From Mermis nigrescens (lineage: Eukaryota > Nematoda > Enoplea > Mermithida > Mermithidae): 64,000 nucleotides of DNA. Position 1 is the stretch's first letter, and each line of letters begins with the position of its first letter. The notes below the pieces were generated by a model. The model did no database searches. It saw only the letters and a program-made list of their open reading frames with translations, and was not told the origin of the DNA. The DNA lies in NCBI GenBank assembly GCA_036768485.1, contig JAVLUZ010000644.1:1-64000 (forward strand), in the 5' to 3' direction. A program made the position numbers and the translations under genes. This document shows, in pieces, positions 1 to 11,124 of the stretch.

Positions 1-1054
1 TCAGCCTATTCCGGCAAGCCATTTTTAGGTTGGTTGGCAACTTTCCGAAAAAGGTTGCCTAGTAATCATTGAAATTTGTACCTATAATATTTTGATTAGT
101 TTTTTACCCCACTTTAAATGTTTTTTTGTAGTCATCTAAATAACAGTTAAAAAATGCATGCTTATTTCACATTGTGAAAATAGAGTTGAAATTTATAATT
201 TTGTCTTAATAGATAATTGCCTCATGCATGAGATCAGTGTAGATTAATTTGTGTTAGCAGCAGCAAAAAAGAAGTCTTTTAATCGAACGCGTAGAACCGT
301 GTGGCAAAAATACAAATATGACTCCAAGTGCAGCTGTTTCATTATTTATAGATATTATATTGTAAAAGAAACTCGCTCTTTGAAAAACAACAATGCTTTA
401 TTTGCCTGTGTGTCCATGATAATTCGTGTTTTTATATTCGCTATCTTCTGTATTTCACCTTGCGACGTTTTATCTGAATAAAGTATTATTATTATTATTA
501 TTAAGCCTGGGCTACGGCCAACGGTCTGCCGCATCAAAATAGTTGTAAAATTTCGACCAAATTATTGAAGAGATACTAAATTGCGAGTAACCTATTTTTG
601 TATTGCTCGTGCTACTCATCTCAATTAGCTTCTAGGCTATTTATGAATTCACTACCCTCGACTTTGCTGCAAGATGTGGCATGGCGCTCTTTGAACCTTC
701 ATTGGAAGGGAAACAGACGTTAGAAGAAGCATAAAGCATCTGCTTATATTTAATGGGGTACGGCGTCTCGGTGATTTTCAAAAATTGCTTACTTCGCTCT
801 TGCTACAAGATAAGGCGCTCTATAATTGAGCGTATAAATGCAAGTCTCCGTTGGACCTAGGAATTATACTAAGGAAATTCGCATTGACTGAACGCTTTTA
901 CTGTTAATGCATACTTGCTAGTTGCGCCTAAAGTTATTTTACGTACCTATATATTTAAGATGCCCGAATGAATTTTTGATTATCGAATATTTCTATAAAA
1001 AACGTCATTAATTATTGATTTTCCCATAACTTTATTAGAAATTTCATTTTACAG
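1..1054. other. Non-coding stretch, nothing recognised
   Basis: AT-rich sequence with a short ATT microsatellite near 485-502. No ORF here has convincing amino-acid composition and I recognise no repeat family. It could be intron or intergenic DNA. Confidence 0.4.
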
Positions 1055-1207
1055 AAATATGTGGAGGAAGATCGTAATGATAATATTAATAAATATTGGA
1101 AAAAGAGCTGTTCAATCAGCTAACGATTATGAATACGATATTCCACCATCAACTGAGCTAAAAACTTTTTGCACGTTTACGAAACTTGATCATACGATCA
1201 CATGCGG
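1055..1207 (+). CDS. Possible first coding exon of a secreted protein
   Basis: A T-rich tract and ACAG precede position 1055, and a good donor (GTACGT) follows 1207. An ATG at 1059 opens a frame beginning MWRKIVMIILINIGKRAVQS, which resembles a signal peptide: a basic start, then a hydrophobic core. An acidic segment and two cysteines follow, and the frame leaves the exon in phase 2. A second reading is possible: from the same acceptor another frame starts KYVEEDRNDNINKYW and stops after 22 codons, which would make this a terminal exon. No partner exon of matching phase was found nearby. The Kunitz exons at 15.6-17.2 kb need a phase-1 donor, so they do not join directly. I do not recognise the product. 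Confidence 0.3.
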
Positions 1208-1293
1208 GTACGTTTGTGTCTTTACTAATTATACTAACGACAGTGCTGTCCTTGATGATTTTTAATATTTAATTGTTGTCCAACAGTCAGGTC

Positions 1294-1702
1294 CAGACAT
1301 GCACAGCATGCAAATTCTGTGGGGAATGAAATTTTAAAGCACCTATTTTGGGCCAAAAATCGATGGTAACGCGTCGAAAACATCGTTTTTTGACGTTTTA
1401 GACGATGCTTCATCTTTCTAGTGCATAGAAACATGAAGAAATTTTTTAAAAAAATCAAAAAAGTCGAAAAAAGTGAACAATATTCAGGTGAAAACATAAT
1501 AATATGAAGCAAAGCGTTGACAATTTGACAATTTTGAGCAAATAGATGGCTAAAAACGCTTATAAAAGCACTTTTTATGCCAATTTTAGGGAAAATTTTG
1601 GAAACTTCTGAAAACTTCTAAAAAATCGACAAATCTGGTGGGGTAAAAAATATTTTGCGGGGGGTGAATACCCCACCCAAACCCCCTGCAAGATCATGTA
1701 TG
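1294..1702 (+). mobile_element. MITE family A, copy 1
   Basis: Non-autonomous element of 409 bp with no coding capacity. It starts CAGACATGCACAGCATG and ends GATCATGTATG, so the termini are imperfect inverted repeats (CAGACATG / CATACATG). It is flanked by a perfect 8-bp duplication, GTCAGGTC, at 1286-1293 and 1703-1710. The body has the family's GACGTTTTAGACGATGC and TCTAG box, TTTTGAGCAAATAGATGGC, and G-rich ends. TSD length suggests a hAT-like transposase in trans; that is inference. Confidence 0.85.
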
Positions 1703-1710
1703 GTCAGGTC

Positions 1711-2539
1711 TGTATTCATTCATCAGCAGCTTAAGAATGGGAAGGGGCCGGCCTAGAATAAACTCGGTCTTTATCTCGAATACTTGCTGGGATAGCTTGC
1801 AAACAGCATTTCTTGTTTTTTTCAACGTGTTTTATTAGGATAATAAAAATCTGACGTTCTAATTATTGAAATAGTGAAATTCGTAGAAAATCTTTCATAT
1901 AGCGCTAAGCGCCGAAAATTTCTATGACATAATCATGCAGTTCTTTATTTTACCACATGCTATTTTACCTTCCAAAATTTTTTATTAGCCAATGGGACGA
2001 CTTCTGCTCTCTCCCCAAAAACATAGCCTTGCCAAGATTCATTACATAAAATTAAATATGAACATATCAATTCAGCCTATCAAAGAACTCAAGCTTCAGT
2101 TGATTATGAGCATAGCTGGGCAAGCCTTAAAGTCTCGGCTGGTACCGGAGCTCAATTTTTTAGTTGGTTGCCTAGGTCAGAAAAGTGGTTGAATTTTTAA
2201 CATGTTAGTCTTGCTTCCATGCAAACTCCATTCATAATTTCACGCGAAGTCGCACTACTTCTCGCGCGACATAATTAATGGTGTGTCAAAATTAGTATGG
2301 TGTAAAAAAATAGTGCAATCGATGATTTGCATAGCAATTATGTTTAAAAACTCATTACTTTAGTAACAATTGACCTTTAATCTTGAAGAGACATTTACCG
2401 CCTTTAATATGCTTATTTTTTATGCAATCCATTGTGTAAAAATAAAACTTCTACAGAGTTCCTCATTTTCATGTCGTCAAATAGATATATACGTTTTCAT
2501 TTCAAATATAAATCCTGCTTGAAATGCACGAAAATTGTC
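1711..2539. other. Non-coding stretch
   Basis: No repeat family or exon recognised. A 66-codon frame at 1992-2192 has no domain features and no good splice context. Confidence 0.35.
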
Positions 2540-4457
2540 ATAATTCAGCGCAAGCTCTAGACATCAATAACGAATAATACAATTAAATCAATTCGGAGCG
2601 AAGCGCCGGAAAATTTTGAGATTTAACCTTTGTGAAATGCAATTTTGCATTACAAAAATTGTCCGAATTTGGCGCGGCTTAAACATCAAGAACAAGTAAT
2701 AAAATTAAATCAATTCGGTGCGAAGCGCCAGAAAATTTATAGATTCCACCTTTTTGAAACGCAATTTTGCATTACAAAAATTGTCCAAATGTGTCGCGGC
2801 TTAAGCATCAATAACAAGTAATAAAATTAAATCGGTTCGGCGCGAAGCGCCGGAAAATTTTGAGATTTCACCTTTTTTCAGACGTAATTTTGCATTAAAA
2901 AAATTGTCTGGATTCGGCGCGAAGCGCCGGAAAATTTTGAAATTTAACCTTTGTGAAGTGCAATTTTGCATTACAAAAATTGTCCAAATGTGGCGCGGCT
3001 TAAGCATCAATAACAAGTAATAAAATTAAATCAATTCGGCACAAAGCGCCGGAAAATTTTAAGATTCCACCTTTTTCAAACGCAATTTTGCATTACAAAA
3101 AATGTCCGAATTTGGCGCGGCTTAAGCATCAATAACAAGTAATAAAATTAAATCCATTCGGCGCGAAGCGCCGAAAATTTTGAGATTTCATTTTTGAGAC
3201 GCAATTTTGCATTAAAAAAATTGTCCGGATTCGGCGCGAAGCGCCAGATAATTTTGAAATTTAATCTTTGTGAAACGCAATTTTGCATTACAAAGATTGT
3301 CCAAATTTGGCGCGGCTTAAGCATCAATAACAAGTAATAAAATTAAATCAATTTGGCGCGAAGCGCCAGAAAATTTTGAGATTTCACCTTTTTGAAACGC
3401 AATTTTGTATAACAAAAATTATCCGAATTTGGCGCGAAGCGCCGGAAAATTTTGAAATTTAACCTTTGTGAAACGCAATTTTGCGTTACAAAAGAATTGT
3501 CCAAATTTGACGCGGCTTAAGCATCAATAACAAGTAATAAAGTTAAATCTATTTGGCGTGAAGCGCTGGAAAATGTTGAGATTCCACCTTTTTGAAACAC
3601 AATTTTGCATCACAAAAATTATCCGAATTCGGCGCGATGCGCCGGAAAATTTTGAAATTTAACCTTTGTGAAACGCAATTTTTCATTAGAAAAATTGTCC
3701 GAATTTGGCGCGGCTTAAGCGTCAATAACAAGTAATAAAATTAAATCTATTTGGCGTGAAGCGCTGGAAAATTTTGAGATTTCACTTTTTTGAGACGCAA
3801 TTTTGCATTAAAAAAATTGTCCGGATTCGGCGCGAAGCGCCGTATAATTTTGAAATTTAACCTTTGTGAAACGCAATTTTGCATTACAAAGATTGTCCAA
3901 ATTTGGCGCGGCTTAAGCATCAATAACAAGTAATAAAATTAAATCAATTTGGCGCGAAGCGCCGGAAAATTTTGAGATTTCACCTTTTTGAAACGCAATT
4001 TTGTATAACAAAAATTATCCGAATTTGGCGCGAAGCGCCGGAAAATTTTGAAATTTAACCTTTGTGAAACGCAATTTTGCGTTACAGAAGAATTGTCCAA
4101 ATTTGACACGGCTTAAGCATCAATAACAAGTAATAAAGTTAAATCTATTTGGCGTGAAGCGCTGGAAAATTTTGGGATTCCACCTTTTTGAAACACAATT
4201 TTGCATCACAAAAATTATCCGAATTCGGCGCGATGCGCCGGAAAATTTTGAAATTTAACCTTTGTGAAACGCAATTTTCCATTAGAAAAAATTGTCCGAA
4301 TTTGGCGCGGCTTAAGCGTCAATAACAAGTAATAAAATTAAATCTATTTGGCGTGAAGCGCTGGAAAATTTTGAGATTCCACCTTTTTGAAACGCAATTT
4401 TGCATTACAAAAATTGTCCGAATTCAGCGCGGCCTAAACATCAATAACAAGTAATGT
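2540..4457. repeat. Satellite with GGCGCGAAGCGCC palindromes
   Basis: About 1.9 kb of tandem repeats. The anchor AAGCATCAATAACAAGTAAT recurs at about 2803, 3003, 3127, 3327, 3526, 3718, 3917, 4118, 4317 and 4438. Spacings are mostly about 200 bp, with some of about 122 bp. The 200-bp form is the 122-bp unit plus a second 78-bp block that carries another palindrome. Each block has the core GGCGCGAAGCGCC followed by GGAAAATTTTGA, then TTTTTGAAACGCAATTTTGC. Short minus-strand ORFs of about 60 codons are products of the periodicity, not genes. Confidence 0.9.
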
Positions 4458-4679
4458 ATGTATAAAAGACTAGCGTTTCTTTACACATAAAACAGGTGGA
4501 CAGACAAGTAAGTATGTATGTATTTTTAATACATCGATGTGTAGAAGATCACAAAAATACATCATGTGTTTTATTTTGATCTGACGAATTATTATTTTCT
4601 CTAAGTTTGGCATTACCTACTTAGGTATAATCTCTGAATTATGCATTACTTATGTACCGATTTTTAGAGAGCCCAGTAA

Positions 4680-5518
4680 CCGATTCGGTTGTCGGGATTT
4701 GATAATCGGTTGTTGGGATCTAAAAATGATTGCTGAGCTCCAAAAATCGGTTGCTGGACCCCAAAAATCGGTTGCTGAGGTCTCAAAATCGATTGCTGGG
4801 GTCAAAAAATCAGTTGGTGGGATCCGGAAATAGGTTGCTGGGGTCTTAAAATCAGTTCTTGGCTCCGAAAATCGGTTGCTGGGGTCCTAAATCAGTTGCT
4901 GGGCTCCAAAAATCAGTTAGTGGGGTTAAAAATCGGTTGCTGGGGTCTAAAAACCAGCTGCTGGGCTCCAAAAATCGGTTGCTGAGGTGTAAAAATCGAT
5001 TGCTATGGTCAAAAAATCAGTTGGTGGTGTCCAAAAATCGGTTACTGTGGTCTGAAAACCGGTTGGTTGGCTCCAAAAATCGGTTGCTGAGGTCTATAAT
5101 TTGGTCGGTGAGCTCCAAAATTCGGTTTCCGGGGTCTACAAATCGGTCTGTGAGCTCGAAAAATTGATTGATGGGTCCTAAATCGCTTATTGGGCTTAAA
5201 AATCTTAAAAATCGCCTGTTGGGTTCCTAAATCCGTCATTGGGGTCCGAAAATCAGTTGCTAGGGTCTGAAAGTTGGTTGCTTGGCTATAAAAATCGGTT
5301 GCTGGGGTCTGAAAACCGGTTGGTTGGCTCTTAAAATCGGTTGCTGAGGTCTATAAATCGGTTTGTGAGCTCCAAAAAGCAGTTGCCGGGATCTAGAAAT
5401 CGTTAGTGAGCTCGAAAAATTGATTGATGGGTCCTAAATCGCTTATTGGGCTTATAAATCGCTTGCTGGGGTCATAAATCCGTTACTGGGGTCCGAAAAT
5501 CAGTTGCTGGGGTCTAAA
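4680..5518. repeat. Diverged minisatellite, about 20-23 bp units
   Basis: Degenerate tandem array of units resembling CCAAAAATCGGTTGCTGGG, with many substitutions and small indels. It runs directly into the much more homogeneous 21-bp array on its right and looks like the older part of the same locus. Open frames across it follow from the repeat. Confidence 0.85.
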
Positions 5519-6885
5519 AATGGGTTGGCTGGCTCCAAAAATGGGTTGGCTGGTTCCAAAAACAGGTTGGCTGGCTTCAAAAATGGGTTGGCTGGTTCCA
5601 AAAATAGGTTGGCTGGCTTTGAAAATGGGTTGGCTGGTTCCAAAAACAGGTTGGCTGGCTTCAAGAATGGGTTGGCTGGTTCCACAAACAAATTGGTTGG
5701 TTCCAAAAATGGGTTGGCTGGCTCCAAAAATGGGTTGGCTGGTTCCACAAACAGGTTGGCTGGCGTCAAAAATGGGTTGGCTGGTTCCAAAAATAGGTTG
5801 GCTGGCTTCAAAAATGGGTTGGCTGGTTCCAAAAATGGGTTGGCTGGTTCCACAAACAGGTTGGCTGGTCCCAAAAATGGTTTGGCTGGCTCCAAAAATG
5901 GGTTGGCTGGTTCCAAAAACAGGTTGGTTGGTTCCAAAAATGGGTTGGCTGGCTCCAAAAACAGGTTGGCTGGTTCCACAAACGGGTTGGCTGGTTCCAA
6001 AAATAGGTTGGCTGGCTTCAAAAATGGGTTGGCTGGTTCCAAAAATGGGTTGGCTGGCTCCAAAAATGGGTTGGCTGGTTCCACAAACAGGTTGGTTGGT
6101 TCCAAAAATGGGTTGGCTGGCTTCAAAAATGGGTTGGCTGGTTCCAAAAATGGGTTGGCTGGCTCCAAAAATGGGTTGGCTGGTTCCAAAAACAGGTTGG
6201 TTGGTTCCGAAAATGGGTTGGCTGGCTCCAAAAACAGGTTGGCTGGTTCCACAAACAGGTTGGCTGGTTCCAAAAACAGGTTGGCTGGCTTCAAAAATGG
6301 GTTGGCTGGTTCCAAAAATGGGTTGGCTGGTTCCACAAACAGGTTGGCTGGTCCCAAAAATGGGTTGGCTGGCTCCAAAAATGGGTTGGCTGGTTCCAAA
6401 AACAGGTTGGTTGGTTCCAAAAATGGGTTGGCTGGCTCCAAAACAGGTTGGCTGGTTCCAAAAACAGGTTGGCTGGCTTCAAAAATGGGTTGGCTGGCTC
6501 CAAAAATGGGTTGGCTGGCTCCAAAAATGGGTTGGCTGGCTCCAAAAATGGGTTGGCTGGTTCCAAAAATGGGTTGACTGGCTCCAAAAATGGGTTGGCT
6601 GGTTCCACAAACAGGTTGGCTGGTTCCAAAAATGGGTTGGCTGGCTCCAAAAATGGGTTGGCTGGTTCCACAAACAGGTTGGCTGGTTCCAAAAATGGGT
6701 TGGCTGGCTCCAAAAATGGGTTGGCTGGCGGCTTCAAAAATGGGTTAGCTGATTCCAAAAATGGGTTGGCTGGTTCTAAAAATGGGTTGGCTGATCCTAA
6801 AAACAGGTTGGCTAGCTTCAAAAAATGGGATGGTTCCAAAAACACGTTGGCTGACTCCAGAAATGGGTTGGCTGATCTTACATAA
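5519..6885. repeat. 21-bp minisatellite, about 65 units
   Basis: Nearly uninterrupted array of the 21-bp unit CCAAAAATGGGTTGGCTGG(TT/CT). Variant units carry CAAACAGG or AAATAGG, and these variants recur in blocks of several units, a sign of multi-unit duplication. Because 21 is a multiple of 3 and the unit lacks stops in several frames, ORFs of 145-410 codons open on both strands (repeats such as WLAPKMG, GSKNGLA, EPANPFL). There is no start context, splice signal or unique sequence to support a protein, so I treat it as non-coding. Confidence 0.93.
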
Positions 6886-7282
6886 TGATTGGTTGCTCTC
6901 AACCACGAAATAGTGCGTCAGTTTTGTCCCTGTACAAAACATATCCCTCAACCCGGGGACCCTTCAGCCTGTTCCGGGATTGGTCCAGCCTGTTCCCGGT
7001 TGAGGCTGAAACAGGGTATTGCCCAGGTGTGTTTGTGACTACGCCCTCATTTTTCACAGGCCGCAGAATATACTTCGATTTTTGCGTTGTTTAGGGGAAG
7101 TCTAATTGTTTAGCACATTCCTACGGCTTCTGCGCATATAGGGAAATTTTCCCTTAGTCCCCTCCTTTTACATCATTAACAATGAAGAAATTCAAGTATA
7201 CTTATCCTTTTTTGTTCCATCGGAGAATTTTTCTTTGCTAGTTCCCTTCTTTTATTTAATACTTCAGGCCATATATGCTTAG

Positions 7283-7560
7283 ATGGGTAGCGTCGAGAGA
7301 CGACGAGTGGTTGGTAAACTCTTTAAACTACGGATCTGAAGGTCACAGATTCGATTCCGCCTCGATGCAGTTCTTTTCGGCACGCCAACCCAGCCTTTCA
7401 TCCCTCCGGGGTCGATAAACGGGAAGCTGGACTTGTGTGGCGGAGTTTAAAACCCTTGGGACTTGCGCCGCCTTGCGGTATCTAGCTGAAAGCATCTTTG
7501 GATGCTTGGGTAAAACCCGCTTTGGGTTTAAAGCTCGGCCTTTGACCTTTAACTTTTTAA
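7283..7560 (+). mobile_element. tRNA-derived SINE
   Basis: The first 80 or so bases look like a tRNA gene. A 7-bp acceptor-like pairing joins GCGTCGA to TCGATGC. There is an A-box-like CGAGTGGTTGG, an anticodon region ACTACGGATCTGAAG close to tRNA-Arg(ACG), and a B-box-like AGATTCGATTCC. The body follows, with CCTTTCATCCCTCCGGGG and GTCGATAAA; from memory this is a motif seen in several invertebrate tRNA-SINEs. The anticodon stem is mispaired, so this is not a working tRNA gene. The 3' end is unclear. Confidence 0.6.
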
Positions 7561-7586
7561 GGTGTGCAGCGCTAAAATTCTGGGGA

Positions 7587-8930
7587 GTGTAAGTAGCTAA
7601 AGAAATTTCTTTTTCGTCTTGAACTCTTTACACTAAAATGATCACAGATCAAGAAATATTGCGTTAAAGGAGAAAAAAACTTATGTTTTGAGTAGTTGTA
7701 GCCCTCTACATTGTAAAACCAATTGGACTGCACAGAAACCAATATTGTGATAGATAAGCTTCAGGACACGCCAAGAGTAAAAAACCCGTATACTTTACAC
7801 TTTTGTGCAACAACCATCGATTGTAGAGAAATTTTAATGTCACATTCGTAATCTACAACTCGGGGGCAACATTTTCAAAAATGAAATTGGCCCTTCGCAA
7901 ATTGTTTGATACCCAATGCTCTAGGCGGAAAAGTGCTTCTAAGTGTAAACTTTACACTTGTGCTAATAACACAATATTGGGTGTATAGAAACAAAATAAA
8001 CTGGTATCTGTAACGCTAAGGTCAGGGCAGATTTTAAGCATAATTAGCATGTTCCGCCTACTTAGCGGAGTAGCTGAAGAAATTTCAATTTTCGTCTCGA
8101 ACCCATTACACTAAAACGATCACAGATCGATAAATATTGCGTGAAAAGAGAAAAAATCTCACGTTACCCTCTACATTATAAAACCAATTGGACTGCACAG
8201 AAACCAAAATTGAGATAGATAAGCTTTAGGACACGCCAAGAGTAAAAAAACCCGTATACTTTACACTTTTGTGCAGTAACCATCGAGTGTAAAGAAATTT
8301 CAATGTCACATTCGTAATCTACAACTCGGGGGCATCATTTTCTAAAAAAATTGGCCCTCCGCAAATTGTTTGATACCCAATGCTCTGAGCGGAAAAGTGC
8401 TTCTCAGTGTAAACTTTACACTTGTGCTAATAACGCAATATTGAATGCATAGAAACGAAATAGACTAGGATATGTTACGCTAAGGTCAGAGCACATTTTA
8501 AGCATAATTAGCATGTACCGCCTACTTAGCGGAGTAGCTGAAGAAATTTCGTTTTTCGTCTCGAACCCTTTTTACTAAAACGATCAAAGATCGAGAAATA
8601 TTGCGTTAAAAGAGAAAAAATTGGTCCTGAGATATTGTAATCCTCTACATTATAAAACCAATTGGACTGCGCAGAAACCAAAATTGAGTTAGATAATCTG
8701 AAAACACGCAAAGAGTAAAAAACCCATATACTTTACATTTTTGTGCAATAACCATCGAGTGTAAAGAAATTTTAAGGTCAGATTCGTAATCTACAGCTCT
8801 GAGACAACATTTAAAAAAATTGGCCCTCCGCAAATTATTTGATTTTTCGGTTTACACTTTACACACTCATTGCTAACTTGGTATTGAGTTTTAACAAAAA
8901 CAAAAAATGGTACATCCAGTTTCCCAATTA
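7587..8930. repeat. Three-copy tandem repeat, about 468 bp
   Basis: Long direct repeats start at about 7587, 8059 and 8525, each with TAGCTGAAGAAATTTC near its start (TAGCTAAAGAAATTTC in copy 1). Shared landmarks are TTTACACTTTTGTGCA, ACCATCGAGTGTAAAGAAA, CAAATTGTTTGATACCC and GCATAATTAGCATGT. The third unit is the most diverged and is cut short after TTTACACACTC. No ORF is conserved across the units. Confidence 0.88.
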
Positions 8931-9045
8931 TCTATCGTTTTAAAAAACCGCACCTCCCTGGTGTGTGCCGTTGTTGCTGTGGGGGGGACACAAAATTCGC
9001 ACATGCTGTGATAAACATATAAGAAAAAATGTGGCCAAGTATATT

Positions 9046-9071
9046 ATAGGTAGCGCTGTCGCGCTACCTAT
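9046..9071. repeat. Short perfect inverted repeat
   Basis: TAGGTAGCGC and GCGCTACCTA flank a 4-base loop (TGTC), and an A-T pair extends the stem by one. It lies in otherwise featureless sequence. The role is unknown and it could be a remnant of an element end. Confidence 0.6.
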
Positions 9072-9439
9072 GATGTAACCTACTTTTGTTCGCTTACTTT
9101 CTATATTTCGGCACGGCATAAAATAATGAATACGACCATGGCCAAATGCCAGGATTTTGGTTGTTAATGTTTCATTGATTCGAAGTTTTGGAACCCGTAC
9201 CCTGACTACGCTATTTTTGAGAACAGCAATCAGGTTGTTCATTGACCCTTCAAGTAGTACCAATTTAAATGATAAAAAATTAGCTGCATCGGATTACTGT
9301 ATCATACATAGTTGCGCAAAGTGAAAGTTTCAGTGAGAGGTGAAAATCAAAGAATTCGGAAAGAGCTAAGTGTTTTGTAAAAAAACAGAACGATTCTATT
9401 TTGGAAAAACGATGACATCGCTTTGAAACCATCACTTTT

Positions 9440-9990
9440 GAGCATATGTGGCAAATACGTAGCCAGCCCTTTTGAACCCTTAAACAGCTATATAGCTTTT
9501 TTGAGTTAAAAACAGCTAGTTAGCTTTTTGAAGTCAGAAAAAATAGCTAAATATCCTGTTGAAAATCAGAAAAACTATAGCATTTCTGACGTACTTGGTC
9601 ACGTGGCCATAGATGTAGAACATGATCGAATGATTGACCTGGGGAGGGGTGTTGAAAATTGAGCTTTTTGGACCAAAATGACCCCAATAACTGGTACAAA
9701 TGCTAAAATAACGTTCAAACTATGTTATTTCACGCATTCTGGTCAATTTCAAGCCTCGAAGAAAATTTTCAATTTATCATTCATTTTCGGCCCTCATATT
9801 GCCTCGTGTTCCACCAGTAAATTTTCAAAACTTTTGCGGGGTTGGTCCGGTTTCGCGGCTGCGGGGTTGCATAGCCGCCAGGGTCAAGTGACTTAACCCT
9901 GTGCCCTTGCCTGATTAATCAATTCCTAAGCTATGTTTCTGGGTCCAGAAAAAGCTGTATAGCTAGTTTCTGAGCCCTAAAAAGACTGTA
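9440..9990. repeat. Fragments of MITE families C and E
   Basis: Around 9470-9590 and 9940-9990 there are scraps with the family C signature (AGCTATATAGC next to TTTTTGAG/TCAGAAA). Between them, 9620-9890 matches family E: GGGGAGGGGTGTTGAAAATT, GACCAAAATGACC, AACTGGTACAAATGCTAAAAT and a CATTTTCGG segment. Neither has readable ends or TSD. Confidence 0.55.
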
Positions 9991-9995
9991 TATAG

Positions 9996-10417
9996 CAGTG
10001 TTTTTTGTACAAGGTCCGTTTATACATGTACCAAGATGTCTCTAAAAGTCTTTGTGCATTTTGTACACACAAATTTTTGGGTACTATAATATGGTACAGT
10101 AGCGATTTTAAAGTGGCAAAAACAGAGTTGTTCGACCTTTGGTAATGTATTTTAGCTAATTTCTGGGTTTCTGAGGGCAAAATCACTAATAATCGTCTCC
10201 GGCGCGAAGCTCTGAAAAATTTGACATTTTCCTTATAAAATGCAATTTCTGACATTACAAAGAGATATAGAACACACAATTACTCATAAAATTTCTGTGA
10301 ATTTTAAACCTTTTCTCAGTTTTTGTCTTCTCAAAAATCTTTGTGCATGTACAAAGACGGTACCCAAAAGTCTTTGCACATCGGGAAAAGTCTTTGCCGA
10401 TTACAAAAAAAACACTG
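9996..10417 (+). mobile_element. hAT-type MITE family B, copy 1
   Basis: A 422-bp element starting CAGTGTTTTTTGTACAAGG and ending in ACAAAAAAAACACTG. It is flanked by a perfect 8-bp TSD, GTATATAG, at 9988-9995 and 10418-10425. The CAGTG terminus plus 8-bp TSD fits the hAT superfamily. Inside are paired tracts (CTTTGTGCATTTTGTAC near the left end, CATGTACAAAGACGGTACC near the right) and one copy of the GGCGCGAAGC module. No transposase. It sits about 100 bp upstream of the ARL2 exon acceptor. Confidence 0.92.
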
Positions 10418-10519
10418 GTATATAGAAATATTTTCTCGGCCAAAATTGCATGTTCATGTATGGTATCATAGTACACGACATTCGCAGTACTACGCTTTAA
10501 AAATAATGCTTAAAACCAG

Positions 10520-10781
10520 GAAAGAATTGCATGCGTTGCTGGTTGAAGAGCGACTTCTTGGCGCAACTTTGGTCGTTTTGGCCAATAAGCAAGATTTACC
10601 CGGCGCACTGAATGCCCAAGAAATCGCCGCAGCTCTTGATCTGGATTCAATAAAAAGCCACAATTGGCGCATTTTTGATTCTTCGGCCATAAAAGACGAC
10701 GAGTCGTTGAATAAAAATATTGCGCAAGCCATAGATTGGCTCATTAGCGATATTTCCGATAGAATTTTTGATTTAGATTGA
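10520..10781 (+). CDS. ARL2: ARL2-like small GTPase, last exon
   Basis: ARL2 is an Arf-family GTPase that works with tubulin cofactors and lipidated-cargo carriers in the cytosol and mitochondria; that role is known for the family. The exon starts after AAAACCAG and encodes about 87 residues to TGA. It has KELHALLVEERLLGATLVV, the guanine-specificity motif NKQDLPGA, the region DLDSIKSHNW, an SA (G5-like) position, and a C-terminus ending DWLISDISDRIFDLD. Length and order match the C-terminal half of ARL2. About six residues (KDDESLNKN region) look inserted before the AQAIDWL helix. The P-loop and switch exons were not found in the window and must lie upstream, or this is a stranded fragment. 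The frame is intact and a poly(A) signal lies 340 bp downstream, which favours a real gene. Confidence 0.8.
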
Positions 10782-11118
10782 ACAGTTTCGTTTGTTTACT
10801 TTGCTTCTTTGCATTTATACGTATTTTAAATTAATGGAAGCCAATTTTAGCGACCAGGAAAATTCGCGCATTGTGTTCAGCGATATAATTGCTTTGTACT
10901 GCAGTGAGTAGACAAAATTTTTTCTTTTCAGTCTATTTTTGTGCCAAAATAATTTTTCAACGCCATATATGATTTTTAGCACCCCTTTCTCCTCGTAACA
11001 GATTTCACCGTGCATTAGGCTTGATTGATTTGTTAAAAATGATGGAAACAATGATCTCTGCTGATTTATAAGTCGTTTTCTTATTTATTGCTAAAATTAC
11101 TTATTTGGCGCATGATAT

Positions 11119-11124
11119 AATAAA
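11119..11124 (+). terminator. Poly(A) signal candidate, ARL2 gene
   Basis: AATAAA 338 bp after the ARL2 stop codon, on the same strand. It is the first canonical hexamer I see after the stop; usage is inferred. Confidence 0.45.

Noticed and set aside
2801..3929. Series of about 60-70-codon minus-strand ORFs sharing KPRQIWTIFVMQNC
   Set aside because: Each is one satellite unit read in the same frame; no gene structure.
5500..6902. ORFs of 145-410 codons on both strands (GSKNGLA, WLAPKMG, EPANPFL repeats)
   Set aside because: They are direct products of a stop-free 21-bp tandem unit, open in several frames at once, with no unique sequence, start context or splice sites.
7283..7380. Functional tRNA-Arg(ACG) gene
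   Set aside because: The anticodon stem does not pair and the sequence continues into a SINE body.
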